A stretch of 64,000 bases of DNA from Palsa-459 sp963841965. Lineage in GTDB: Bacteria > Actinomycetota > Acidimicrobiia > Acidimicrobiales > RAAP-2. Shown here one piece after another: positions 9,517 to 17,456 of this stretch. Location: contig CAWJES010000010.1 of assembly GCA_963841965.1 (NCBI GenBank), forward strand, positions 124,001 through 188,000. The letters run 5' to 3'. The notes under the pieces were generated by a model, which did no database searches, was not told where the DNA came from, and saw only the letters and a list, made by a program, of their open reading frames with translations. The translations under genes and the position numbers were made by a program. Each line of letters begins with the position of its first letter. Position 1 is the stretch's first letter.

Positions 9517-11052
9517 TCAGACGAGCGCCATCGCGTGCTCGACCTCGGCCACCTCGGGCTTGCCGCTCGGCAGCATGATCACCGTGGCAATCGCCCCGAT
9601 CACGAAGAACGCCGCGCCCCACCAGAACGCCGAGGTGTAGCCGTGCACCTGGGCCTGGAGCATCAGGTTCGTGGCCTGCTGCTTGCTCAACGGCGCGGTT
9701 GGGGCGTGGTCCTGGGAGAACGTGAGCGCTGCAGAGATCGCGACGGTGTTGAGCAGCGCGGTGCCGATGGAGCCGCCCACCTGCTGGGTGACGTTGACGA
9801 GCGCTGAAGCGGAACCCGCATGGTCGGGCTGCACACGGGCGGTCGCTGTATTCATTGCGCACGAGAAGACGAGTCCCATGGCCATGCCCATCACGAGCAG
9901 GCCCGGCAGCACGTGGGTGAAGTAGTTGCCACCGACGGCGATGTGCGTGAACAGGAACATGCCGACCGCTCCGAGTGCCATCCCCGTCGGGATCAGCGGC
10001 CGCGGGCCGAGTCTTGGAAGCAGCTGTACCGATCCCACCATTGCGGTCGCCGTCAGCATCACGACCATCGGGAGGAACGCGAGTCCGGCACGAACCGGGG
10101 AGAACCCGAGGACGGTCTGCAGGTAGTAGGTGAGGAAGAGGAAGACGCCGAACATCGCCGCGGCGGCGAGCAGTACCGAGAGGAACGACCCGCCGCGTGC
10201 GCGGTCCGTCACGATCGACATCGGCAGCATGGGCTTCGGGATCCGGTACTGCCGCCACACGAACGCGCTGACGAGTGCGACGCCGAGGACGAGGGCGCCG
10301 ATCGTCGTCGCGTTGCCGAACGCGGACGCGAGCGTGACCGAGGTGCCGTTCGACTGCGCGTTGGTCGCGGAGGTCGCGGCGTTGGAGAGGCCGTAGACGA
10401 TCGCGAACAGGCCGCCCGAGACGAGCAGCGTCGACGGGACGTCGAGGCCGCTCTTGTCGGTGCCGCGCTCGCGGATCAGGACGGCCTGCGTCCCGATGAG
10501 CGCGACGGCGGCGAAGATCAGGTTGACGTACAGCGTCCATCGCCAGTTGAGGTACTGCGTCAGGAAGCCGCCGAGCAACAGGCCGATCGCAGCCCCCGAT
10601 CCGGCGATCGCCCCGTAGATGCTGAATGCCTTTGCACGCTCGTCGGTGTCCGTGAACGTGACCGTCAAGAGCGCGAGGGCGGCGGGCGCGAGGATGGCGC
10701 CGAAGGCGCCCTGGATCGCACGGGCCGTGACGAGCATGCCGAAGCTCTGGGACGCACCGCCGAGGGCGGATGCAAGCGCGAAGCCGAGGAGCCCGATCTG
10801 CAGGGTCGTCTTGCGGCCGATGAGGTCGCTCAGGCGGCCCCCGAGGAAGAGGAGGCTCCCGAATGCAAGCGAGTAGGCCGTGATGAGCCACTGGCGATCC
10901 ACATTGGAGAAGCCGAGCGACGCCTGGGCCGAGGGCATCGCGATGTTCACGATCGTGGCGTCCAGGACGACCATCAGCTGGGCAAGGCCGAGGAACGCGA
11001 GGATGGTCCAGCGCCGGTTGTGGTGCTCGTGCTGTGCAGCGGCGGAGTTCAT
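9517..11052 (-). CDS. MFS drug exporter, DHA2 (EmrB/QacA) family
   Basis: Fourteen-helix major facilitator protein that would export hydrophobic compounds by proton antiport. The N-terminus has the DHA2 signature LDATIVNIAMPSAQ, then RWLITAY and GGRLSDLIGRK in the loop after helix 2. The length of 511 residues is typical. I prefer the ATG at 11052; an ATG at 11088 adds 12 residues but would crowd the operator. It is divergent from a TetR regulator and shares the operator at 11093-11115, the classic arrangement of a drug-inducible efflux pump. The substrate cannot be predicted. Confidence 0.9.
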   Translation of the reverse strand: MNSAAAQHEHHNRRWTILAFLGLAQLMVVLDATIVNIAMPSAQASLGFSNVDRQWLITAYSLAFGSLLFLGGRLSDLIGRKTTLQIGLLGFALASALGGASQSFGMLVTARAIQGAFGAILAPAALALLTVTFTDTDERAKAFSIYGAIAGSGAAIGLLLGGFLTQYLNWRWTLYVNLIFAAVALIGTQAVLIRERGTDKSGLDVPSTLLVSGGLFAIVYGLSNAATSATNAQSNGTSVTLASAFGNATTIGALVLGVALVSAFVWRQYRIPKPMLPMSIVTDRARGGSFLSVLLAAAAMFGVFLFLTYYLQTVLGFSPVRAGLAFLPMVVMLTATAMVGSVQLLPRLGPRPLIPTGMALGAVGMFLFTHIAVGGNYFTHVLPGLLVMGMAMGLVFSCAMNTATARVQPDHAGSASALVNVTQQVGGSIGTALLNTVAISAALTFSQDHAPTAPLSKQQATNLMLQAQVHGYTSAFWWGAAFFVIGAIATVIMLPSGKPEVAEVEHAMALV

Positions 11053-11092
11053 TTCGCCTCGTTTCGAAGTAGACGTCGCTCTCTTCAACGCA

Positions 11093-11115
11093 AAGCGGAA
11101 CCAATTATTCCGCTT
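11093..11115. promoter_or_regulatory. Probable TetR operator between exporter and regulator
   Basis: Perfect 8 bp inverted repeat AAGCGGAA and TTCCGCTT with a 7 bp spacer. It lies between the divergent starts, just upstream of TAACGT (11121-11126), the probable -10 of the tetR gene. Binding there would block both promoters. Confidence 0.7.
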
Positions 11116-11133
11116 GGGGGTAACGTTGTACTC

Positions 11134-11826
11134 ATGTCGTCAGCAGGTAGCGCAGCGGGTGTGACCCCATCAGGTCGACCACTGCGCCGAGACGCCGTGG
11201 AGAACCGTGCGCGGATCCTAAGCGCCGCCGCCAGGGTCTTCGGCACCCGGGGCGTCGAGGCGGGGATGGACGATGTCGCCAGGGAGGCCGGGTGCGGGAT
11301 CGGCACCCTGTACCGGCGGTTCCGCTCCAAGGAGGCGCTCGTCGACGCCCTCTTCGACGACCGGCTCGACCAGGTCGCCGCGGTCTGGCGGGTCGCCCTC
11401 GAGGATGAGGACCCGATGGCGGGGCTGGTCGCAGCGCTCCACGAGATCGGCGGGATGTTCGCACTGGACCGAGGGCTCCATGAGGTCCTGCTCGGGTCCC
11501 GATGGGGCGCCGATCTCGGGCTCGCTGCCCGCCAGGCCCTGCGACCGATGGTGACCGAGCTCGTGGGGCGAGCCCAGGACGCCGGGCAGCTGCGCGGCGA
11601 CCTCGACGGTTCCGACATCCCGATCATCGTGTACATGGTCGCCGCCGCCATCGACTACACCGACGGCGCCTCGCCGGACGCCTGGCGGCGCTACCTGTCG
11701 CTGCTCGTCGACGGGCTCTCCGCCGACCACGCCTCGGGTCCGCTCCCCGGAACGCCGCCGTGCACGATCGAGCTCGAGGCCGCCGCCACCGCACGGCGGC
11801 CATCCCATCACCTACGGGAGATGTAG
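11134..11826 (+). CDS. TetR-family repressor of the adjacent exporter
   Basis: Protein of 230 residues with an N-terminal helix-turn-helix (about residues 20-65: RARILSAAARVFGTRG, DDVAREAGCGIGTLYRRF) and a divergent ligand-binding domain. The ATG lies 7 nt after a TAACGT hexamer, so the mRNA is probably leaderless. Divergent placement and the shared palindrome indicate control of the MFS exporter and of itself. The 3' end overlaps the convergent SGNH gene by 15 bp. Confidence 0.9.
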   Translation: MSSAGSAAGVTPSGRPLRRDAVENRARILSAAARVFGTRGVEAGMDDVAREAGCGIGTLYRRFRSKEALVDALFDDRLDQVAAVWRVALEDEDPMAGLVAALHEIGGMFALDRGLHEVLLGSRWGADLGLAARQALRPMVTELVGRAQDAGQLRGDLDGSDIPIIVYMVAAAIDYTDGASPDAWRRYLSLLVDGLSADHASGPLPGTPPCTIELEAAATARRPSHHLREM

Positions 11827-12849
11827 CCCGAGGTCGGCGCGCAGGGTGCCCATGATCTGGGTGGCGAGCAGCGTGCCGCCCGCCGTCGTGAGGTGGATCC
11901 CATCCGCCTGGCGCACGAGTGTCTCCTGTCCCCCGACCTTGAGATAGGCCGCGAACCTTCCGCCGGGAGCCACCGAGTCGTCGGAGTCGACGTAGACGAC
12001 CCGGTATTTCGCAGCGGCCTCGCGCTGAAGATCGCGGACGACCTGCATGCGCTGGTCTCGTCCGGGGTCCGAGATGGTCGGGATGCTCGCCCACACGAGC
12101 CGAGCGCCGCCCGCCGTGCCCTCGCTGAACAGCTGCGACGCGTGCGACAGGTACGTCGTGCGCCATGGCGCGGTGTTGAACAGGACGTCCGGAGGCCCGG
12201 GGAAGTCCTGGGGGTCGTTGGCACCCATGAGGCCGACGATGAGCTGCGGGTGGTAGAGGTGGACGTCGTAGGCGAGTTCGGCGACCCAGTTGAAGTAGTC
12301 CAGCCTCGTGAGGCCGGTCCCGACGCGTGTGTCCGTCCACACGGTCGCGACGCCGGTCGCCTGAAGCTCGGCGAGCAGCGGAGCGGCGAGGTCCTCGCCG
12401 ATCGAGTCGCCGATGATGAGCACGCGCAGCGGGTGGGCGGCCGTCGGTTGGACGCGCAACGTGGTCGTCGTCGTCGGGGTCCTCTTCGCGAGGGTGGTCG
12501 TCGTGGGCACCGCCGGGATCACGAACCCGCCGGTCGACGTGCGCCCCAGCGCCTCGTTCGCGCCCGAGACGGGCAGGTCGAGGCCGGTGAAGCGCGCGAG
12601 CGCGGCGATCGGGTCGAGCACTCTGAGCGCCGCGGTTCGCCGGGCGCCGACCGGGGAGATCACCTGGGCGTTGTGCTGGAGCACCGTCGCGTCCATGATC
12701 AGCCACAGTGCGAAGGCGGACAGGAGCACGAGTCCCGTGTGCTGCCAGGTCCCGCGACGGCGCCAGACGGGTTGCATCCGGTACCGCGTCGACCTGCGGG
12801 CCGGAGGTGTCCCGGTCGCCTGGGGCAGGTTGGAGGGGTTCGCGGACAT
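11812..12849 (-). CDS. Membrane-anchored SGNH/GDSL hydrolase (DUF459-like)
   Basis: Protein of 345 residues with a short cytoplasmic N-terminus, one membrane helix (about residues 30-50, LVLLSAFALWLIMDATVL), a Thr/Pro linker and an extracytoplasmic SGNH hydrolase domain. Block I is VLIIGDSIGED, which supplies the catalytic Ser; GANDP is block III; DGIHLT near the end supplies Asp and His. The start ATG overlaps the last base of the stop of the MBOAT gene. Such pairs (compare AlgI with AlgJ/AlgX) transfer acetyl groups to exported polysaccharides, so this is probably the periplasmic acetyltransferase or esterase partner. The polysaccharide is unknown. Confidence 0.82.
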   Translation of the reverse strand: MSANPSNLPQATGTPPARRSTRYRMQPVWRRRGTWQHTGLVLLSAFALWLIMDATVLQHNAQVISPVGARRTAALRVLDPIAALARFTGLDLPVSGANEALGRTSTGGFVIPAVPTTTTLAKRTPTTTTTLRVQPTAAHPLRVLIIGDSIGEDLAAPLLAELQATGVATVWTDTRVGTGLTRLDYFNWVAELAYDVHLYHPQLIVGLMGANDPQDFPGPPDVLFNTAPWRTTYLSHASQLFSEGTAGGARLVWASIPTISDPGRDQRMQVVRDLQREAAAKYRVVYVDSDDSVAPGGRFAAYLKVGGQETLVRQADGIHLTTAGGTLLATQIMGTLRADLGLHLP

Positions 12850-14276
12850 CAGAAGCGGTAGTAGATGAACGGCGCGATGCCGGTCGGTCCGAGGGTCGTG
12901 GTCACGAGCAGGAGGAGGCCGAGGAAGACGACCTGCAGGGGGGCCGCCACGCGGCCGAACCACGCGACGGCCGCGTCGACGAAGGTCGACGGCACGTACT
13001 GCGCGGCGATCGTCAGCACGATGGTGGCGAGCAGCAGCGGCGTGATGAGCGGGGAGGCCGTCTCCCAGCCGGTGAAGAGTCGGCCGATCATGTCGAACGC
13101 GTTCGACATCGAGCTCGCGTTGAAGAAGAGCCAGCCGAGGCAGACGTACTGGAACGTCCAGAACCGCTGACTGGCCCTGCGGGCGGGAGTGTTCGGCGGT
13201 TCAGGGAGGCCCCGGCGCACTCGCGAGAGCCGGCGCTGGTGCCCGACGACCTGTCCGACGCCGTGCAGCGCGCCCCAGGCGAGGAATGTCCAGTCCGCAC
13301 CGTGCCACAGCCCCCCCAGGACCATCGTGATCATGATGTTCCGGGCGGTCTGGGCCTCGGTCCCCTGGTTGCCGCCGAGCGGGATGTAGAGGTAGTCGCG
13401 AAGCCACCGAGACAGCGTGATGTGCCATCGTCGCCAGAAGTCCTGCAGGCTCGTCGCCGTGTAGGGGGCGTCGAAGTTGACCGGGAACTTGACCCCGAGC
13501 AGCAGTGCGACACCGATCGCGATGTTCGTGTACCCCGCGAAGTCGCAGTAGATCTGGACCGCGTACCCCCAGATGGCGAAGAGGACCTCGGGGGCGCTGT
13601 GTGCGCCCGGCGCGCCGAAGACCGGGTTCACGATGGCCGTCGAGACGTACGAGCTGATCACGACCTTCATGAACAGGCCGCTCATGATCAGCACCGCTGC
13701 GCGGGGCAGGTCGACTGCGTCCTGGTTGCGGGGACGGCGGATCTGCGGCAGCAGCTCGCCGCCCCGCACGATCGGCCCGGCGACCAGGTGCGGGAAGAAC
13801 GAGAGGTAGACGGCGAGGTCGATCGGCGTCGCCACGTCCAGCGTCCCGCGGTACACGTCCATCACGTAGCTGATCGCCATGAACGTGAAGAAGGAGATCG
13901 CGATCGGCAGCGTTGGGGTCAAAAGGGGCACCAGGTTCGACATGCCGAGGTGGCGCAGCGCGTTGTCCACGTTGACCGCGAAGAACCCGTAGTACTTGAA
14001 GTACCCGAGCAGTCCGAGCAGGCCGACGAGCGATGCGACCAGCCACCCCTTGCGGGCCGCTTCCGATGCACTGAGCGAGATTCCTGTCGCCCCGATGTGC
14101 GCGATCAGCGTCGAGGCGAGCAGCAGGAAGCAGAACCGCCAGTCCCAGTAGGCGTAGAAGAAGTACGACGCCGCGAGGACGAACAGCTTCCATGCCACGA
14201 CCCTCGTATTCAGCAGCCATGCACCGACGTACACCACTCCGAAGAACAGCGCGAAGTCGATGGTGGGGAACAGCAT
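12849..14276 (-). CDS. MBOAT-family O-acyltransferase (AlgI/DltB-like)
   Basis: Multi-helix membrane protein of 475 residues. It has the family motif GGLWHGADWTFLAWGALHG containing the catalytic His, a preceding LSRWLRDYLYIPLGG segment typical of AlgI, and an N-terminal LFPTIDFALFFGVV segment. It would move acyl groups across the membrane to a second acyltransferase acting on an exported glycan. Directly coupled to the SGNH gene downstream. Confidence 0.9.
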   Translation of the reverse strand: MLFPTIDFALFFGVVYVGAWLLNTRVVAWKLFVLAASYFFYAYWDWRFCFLLLASTLIAHIGATGISLSASEAARKGWLVASLVGLLGLLGYFKYYGFFAVNVDNALRHLGMSNLVPLLTPTLPIAISFFTFMAISYVMDVYRGTLDVATPIDLAVYLSFFPHLVAGPIVRGGELLPQIRRPRNQDAVDLPRAAVLIMSGLFMKVVISSYVSTAIVNPVFGAPGAHSAPEVLFAIWGYAVQIYCDFAGYTNIAIGVALLLGVKFPVNFDAPYTATSLQDFWRRWHITLSRWLRDYLYIPLGGNQGTEAQTARNIMITMVLGGLWHGADWTFLAWGALHGVGQVVGHQRRLSRVRRGLPEPPNTPARRASQRFWTFQYVCLGWLFFNASSMSNAFDMIGRLFTGWETASPLITPLLLATIVLTIAAQYVPSTFVDAAVAWFGRVAAPLQVVFLGLLLLVTTTLGPTGIAPFIYYRF

Positions 14277-14350
14277 GGAGTGACCGCGACACTACCTGCG
14301 ACCCCCTTCGCCGGGAGGTCCGCGGTCGGCCATGCAGGCCCGTCGCGGGA

Positions 14351-15322
14351 TCAGGCCGGGCGGCTCTTCAACGCATCGATCAGCGCGGGGAGGACCTTGT
14401 GCACGTCGCCGACGATGCCGAGGTCCGCGATGGTGAAGATCGGGGCGTCAGCATCCTTGTTCACCGCGACGATGTTCTTCGAACCCTTCATGCCGACCAT
14501 GTGCTGGGTCGCCCCCGAGATGCCGCAGGCGAGGTACACGGTCGGCTTGACGGTCTTGCCGGTCTGGCCGACCTGGTGCGAGTAGGGCACCCACCCCGCG
14601 TCGACGATGGCCCGGCTCGCGCCGGCGGCGCCGTTGAGCAGCCGCGCGAGCTCCTCGATGAGCTCGTAGCCGGCGGCCTCGCCCAGGCCTCGCCCGCCCG
14701 AGACGACAACGGCCGCCTCGTCGAGCGCCGGACCCGTGCGCTCCTCGACGTGGCTCGTCTGGATCGTGGCGGAGCCGGTGCTGCCGGTCTCGACGGGTGC
14801 CAGGGCCGTCACCGTGGCCGCCGCGCCTCCGGCGGACTCTGCGGCGAAGCTCTTGGCTCGGATGACGTAGATCCCCGGCCCGTCGCCGGTGAACCTCGCG
14901 GTCACGACCTGGGCGCCACCGAAGACCTGGTGCTCCGTGACGAGGCCGGCGGCACCCGAGAGCCCCGTGATGTTGGTCAGGACCGGACGGTCGAGCTTGG
15001 CGGAGAGTCGCCCGGCGATGTCGCGGCCGTCATAGCTCGTCGGGACGAGGATCGCGTCCGGGGCGCCGGCGGAGGCCACGAGCGCCGCGATCGCCGCGGC
15101 GACGGGCACGCCCGGCAGCTTGCCGGCGAGGTCGCCCGCGTCATGGACGACCGACGCGCCGTACTCACCGAGCGTCGCGGCGTTCGCCTGGGTGTTCGAT
15201 CCCCAACTGATGGCCTCGACCGAGTCGGCGAGCTCCCGAGCGGCGGTGAGCAGCTCCAGGCTGGTGGTGGTGATCCCGCTGGCGGAGGGCTCGGCGACGA
15301 CCCAGATCTTTGCGACAGACAT
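14351..15322 (-). CDS. etfA: Electron transfer flavoprotein alpha subunit
   Basis: FAD-binding subunit of ETF, which takes electrons from acyl-CoA dehydrogenases and passes them toward the quinone pool. The 323 residues show an ETF N-terminal domain (KIWVVAE) and the C-terminal FAD-binding signature YLACGISGATQHMVGMKGS with VAVNKDADAPIF and a final DLGIVGD. Lies 55 bp downstream of etfB on the same strand. An acyl-CoA dehydrogenase that could feed it is encoded at 43709-44923. Confidence 0.95.
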   Translation of the reverse strand: MSVAKIWVVAEPSASGITTTSLELLTAARELADSVEAISWGSNTQANAATLGEYGASVVHDAGDLAGKLPGVPVAAAIAALVASAGAPDAILVPTSYDGRDIAGRLSAKLDRPVLTNITGLSGAAGLVTEHQVFGGAQVVTARFTGDGPGIYVIRAKSFAAESAGGAAATVTALAPVETGSTGSATIQTSHVEERTGPALDEAAVVVSGGRGLGEAAGYELIEELARLLNGAAGASRAIVDAGWVPYSHQVGQTGKTVKPTVYLACGISGATQHMVGMKGSKNIVAVNKDADAPIFTIADLGIVGDVHKVLPALIDALKSRPA

Positions 15323-15377
15323 GCGTGCTCCTTGTCGGATGGGCGCATCGGGCAGGTCGTGGCTGCCCGATGCGTTG

Positions 15378-16154
15378 CTAGATGACCTTGACGGACTCGA
15401 GGAACTGGACGATGCGCTGTGCGCCGTCGCCCTCGTCAACGACGATCTCGCCGGCGCTGCGCGCCTCGGCGGCCGCGACCTCCACGATCTCCTGGCGCGC
15501 ACCGGCGACGCCGACCTGGCCGTCGAGACCGAGGTCCGCGACGGTGTGCTGGTCGACCGGCTTGGACTTCGCGGCCATGATGCCCTTGAAGGACGGGTAC
15601 CTCGGCTCGACGACGCCAGCCGTGACCGTGACCACGGCGGGCAGCGGCGACGTGACCTCGTCGAAGCCCGCCTCGGTCTGGCGCTCGACGCGGACCGTCG
15701 AGCCGTCCACCGCCACGGACTTCGCGAAGGTGACCGACGGGAGGCCCAGGAGCTCGGCGAGCTGCACGGGCGTGGTCCCGGTGTAGCCGTCGGTCGATTC
15801 GGTCGCGGCCAGGATCAGGTCGTACTCGACCGTTCGGATGGCTGCAGCGAGCACCTTGGCGGTCCCGAGCGCGTCGGTGCCCTTGAGCGCGGGGTCGCTC
15901 ACGAGCACGGCTCTGGCTGCACCCATCGCGAGGGCTGTCCTGAGCCCGCCCGACTCGCCATTGGGAGCCATCGAGACGAGGATCACCTCGCCGCCGCCCG
16001 CGGTGTCGACCAGTTGGAGGGCCATCTCGACGCCGTAGGCGTCCGAGTCGTCGAGGATCAGTTTCCCCGACCGGTCAAGGGTGTTCGTCCCGGGTTCCAG
16101 AGACTGGGGAGCTGCCGGATCCGGGATCTGCTTCACGCACACGACGACGTTCAT
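15378..16154 (-). CDS. etfB: Electron transfer flavoprotein beta subunit
   Basis: ETF beta subunit of 258 residues. It starts MNVVVCVKQIPDP, has DAYGVEMALQL and the ETF-beta signature region around VERQTEAGFDEVTSPLPAVVTV, and ends in a C-terminal arm. It forms the heterodimer with EtfA and binds AMP. The ATG at 16154 is chosen because MNVVVCVKQ is the usual N-terminus; ATG codons a few bases upstream are possible. It follows the glycerophosphodiesterase stop by 8 bp. Confidence 0.95.
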   Translation of the reverse strand: MNVVVCVKQIPDPAAPQSLEPGTNTLDRSGKLILDDSDAYGVEMALQLVDTAGGGEVILVSMAPNGESGGLRTALAMGAARAVLVSDPALKGTDALGTAKVLAAAIRTVEYDLILAATESTDGYTGTTPVQLAELLGLPSVTFAKSVAVDGSTVRVERQTEAGFDEVTSPLPAVVTVTAGVVEPRYPSFKGIMAAKSKPVDQHTVADLGLDGQVGVAGARQEIVEVAAAEARSAGEIVVDEGDGAQRIVQFLESVKVI

Positions 16155-16162
16155 GCACTCAT

Positions 16163-16903
16163 TCAAGCAAGGCTTGGGGCCAATCCGCCATTTGGGGATC
16201 CGCCCTGTCCGTCGATGACCTCGAGGGCCAGCGCGACCGCATCGGTGATCACGATGTCCACGCCGATCTCGACCATGCGTTCGAGGTCCTCTCGGGCGTT
16301 CACCGTCCACGTGTTGACCTCGAGGCCCACGTCGTGGGCCCGTATCACGAGGTCACGCGTGACCGACAGGACGAAGGGGTGGATGGCGCCGATTCCATGG
16401 GCGATGGACACCTCCACCGCCGCCACGGGATCCTGGAGGTAGCCGAGCAGCCAGCCCGTCTCGACGGTGGGGTCGCACTGGCGCACCGCATCGAGCGTTG
16501 CGAGGTCGAACGACGAGATGAGGACACGCTCGAGGTCCCCCCGCTCGGCAAGCAGCGCGACCACCTGGTGGCTGAGCGAGCCCGTCGGGTCGTGGCCCGG
16601 CTCGTCGGGGTCGTTCTTGATCTCGACGTTGACTTGCAGCGTTCCCGCGGCGCCCATCGCCTCGTCGAGGAGCGCGACGTCGCTCGGCAGGTCCGCGACG
16701 TGGAGGAGGTGGATGTCGCCGATGCCCGCGATGACGTGGTCATGGTGCACCACCAGGGCGCCGTCGGCAGTCCTGCGGACGTCCAGCTCGACTCCGTTCG
16801 CGCCGGACGCGACAGCTGCCAGGAACGCGGCGACCGTGTTCTCGGGCACGGATTCGTGATCGCCCCGGTGGGCATAAATCCTCGTCACACCGGTATTCTG
16901 CAT
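16163..16903 (-). CDS. Glycerophosphodiester phosphodiesterase
   Basis: GDPD-family TIM-barrel enzyme of 246 residues that hydrolyses glycerophosphodiesters to glycerol-3-phosphate and an alcohol. Key motifs are YAHRGDHESVPENT (catalytic His, Glu and Asn), NGVELDVRRTADG, VVHHDH and VNTWTVN. No signal peptide, so cytoplasmic. First gene before etfB and etfA and only 8 bp from etfB, so probably cotranscribed; a functional link is not obvious. Confidence 0.92.
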   Translation of the reverse strand: MQNTGVTRIYAHRGDHESVPENTVAAFLAAVASGANGVELDVRRTADGALVVHHDHVIAGIGDIHLLHVADLPSDVALLDEAMGAAGTLQVNVEIKNDPDEPGHDPTGSLSHQVVALLAERGDLERVLISSFDLATLDAVRQCDPTVETGWLLGYLQDPVAAVEVSIAHGIGAIHPFVLSVTRDLVIRAHDVGLEVNTWTVNAREDLERMVEIGVDIVITDAVALALEVIDGQGGSPNGGLAPSLA

Positions 16904-16947
16904 GACGCAGTGGCGTCGCCGAGATGCCGGGACGGACCGTTAGGCCC

Positions 16948-16976
16948 TTGAAACACGATGGGCGGTCTTGTAACAT
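16948..16976 (+). promoter_or_regulatory. Sigma-70-like promoter of whiB
   Basis: TTGAAA at 16948-16953 and TAACAT at 16971-16976 are separated by 17 bp, a near-ideal housekeeping promoter. Transcription would start near 16983 and give a leader of about 75 nt before the whiB ATG. Confidence 0.65.
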
Positions 16977-17019
16977 CGTCCGGCCGACGTCATCTGATTG
17001 CGTCGACATACGGGAGAGG

Positions 17020-17037
17020 TCGTGAAAACTTTCACGA
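17020..17037. promoter_or_regulatory. Perfect palindrome in the whiB leader
   Basis: TCGTGAAA and TTTCACGA flank two bases, forming an 18 bp palindrome 21 bp before the whiB start and downstream of the predicted promoter. It could be a dimeric repressor site acting as a roadblock, or an RNA hairpin. Confidence 0.5.
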
Positions 17038-17058
17038 TCTGGGACAGCGAGGGCTGGA

Positions 17059-17364
17059 ATGGCACTGACCTGGAATCGCACATTCGACTGGGACATGGAC
17101 GACTGGAGGACGGTCGCGGCATGCCGCAGCACCGAACCGGACCTGTTCTTCCCGATCGGCACCACGGGGACGGCCCTCGACCAGATCTCCGCGGCGAAGC
17201 GCGTGTGCGCCGCGTGCGAGGCGCAGAGCCCGTGCCTCGACTTCGCCCTGGCGACGAACCAGGAGTCCGGCGTGTGGGGCGGCACCTCCGAGGAGGAGCG
17301 CCGCAAGCTGCGCAAGCAGTGGCTCGCAGCCCGTCGCCGTTCGATGCAGGCGCAGACCAGCTAG
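17059..17364 (+). CDS. WhiB-family iron-sulfur transcription factor
   Basis: Wbl protein of 101 residues with the four cluster cysteines in the normal pattern (Cys in AACRSTEPDLFF, then VCAACEAQSPC) and the turn motif GVWGGTSEEER followed by a basic C-terminal tail. These proteins bind a [4Fe-4S] cluster and partner with the main sigma factor. Length and motifs resemble the WhiB1/WhiB2 type, but the subgroup is uncertain. It has its own promoter and palindrome. In mycobacteria a wbl gene also sits beside paired ArsA-like genes, as here. Confidence 0.93.
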   Translation: MALTWNRTFDWDMDDWRTVAACRSTEPDLFFPIGTTGTALDQISAAKRVCAACEAQSPCLDFALATNQESGVWGGTSEEERRKLRKQWLAARRRSMQAQTS

Positions 17365-17394
17365 TCAGAGGCCAGCCCTAGTCAGAGACCAGCC
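17361..17394 (+). repeat. Tandem 17 bp duplication spanning the whiB stop
   Basis: CTAGTCAGAGGCCAGCC is followed directly by a copy with one mismatch (16 of 17 identical). The first copy contains the whiB TAG. Probably a slippage duplication without function. Confidence 0.7.
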
Positions 17395-17456
17395 GGGCAG
17401 GTTGTCCGTCGTCGACCTCGTCGGCGACCCGCTCACCGCCCATCGGTGCTGACCGC

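Noticed and set aside
9820..11826. Long plus-strand frame covering the exporter and tetR
   Set aside because: Only its last 230 codons (from 11134) are a real gene; the part before is antisense to the MFS gene and is Arg/Glu-rich without domains.
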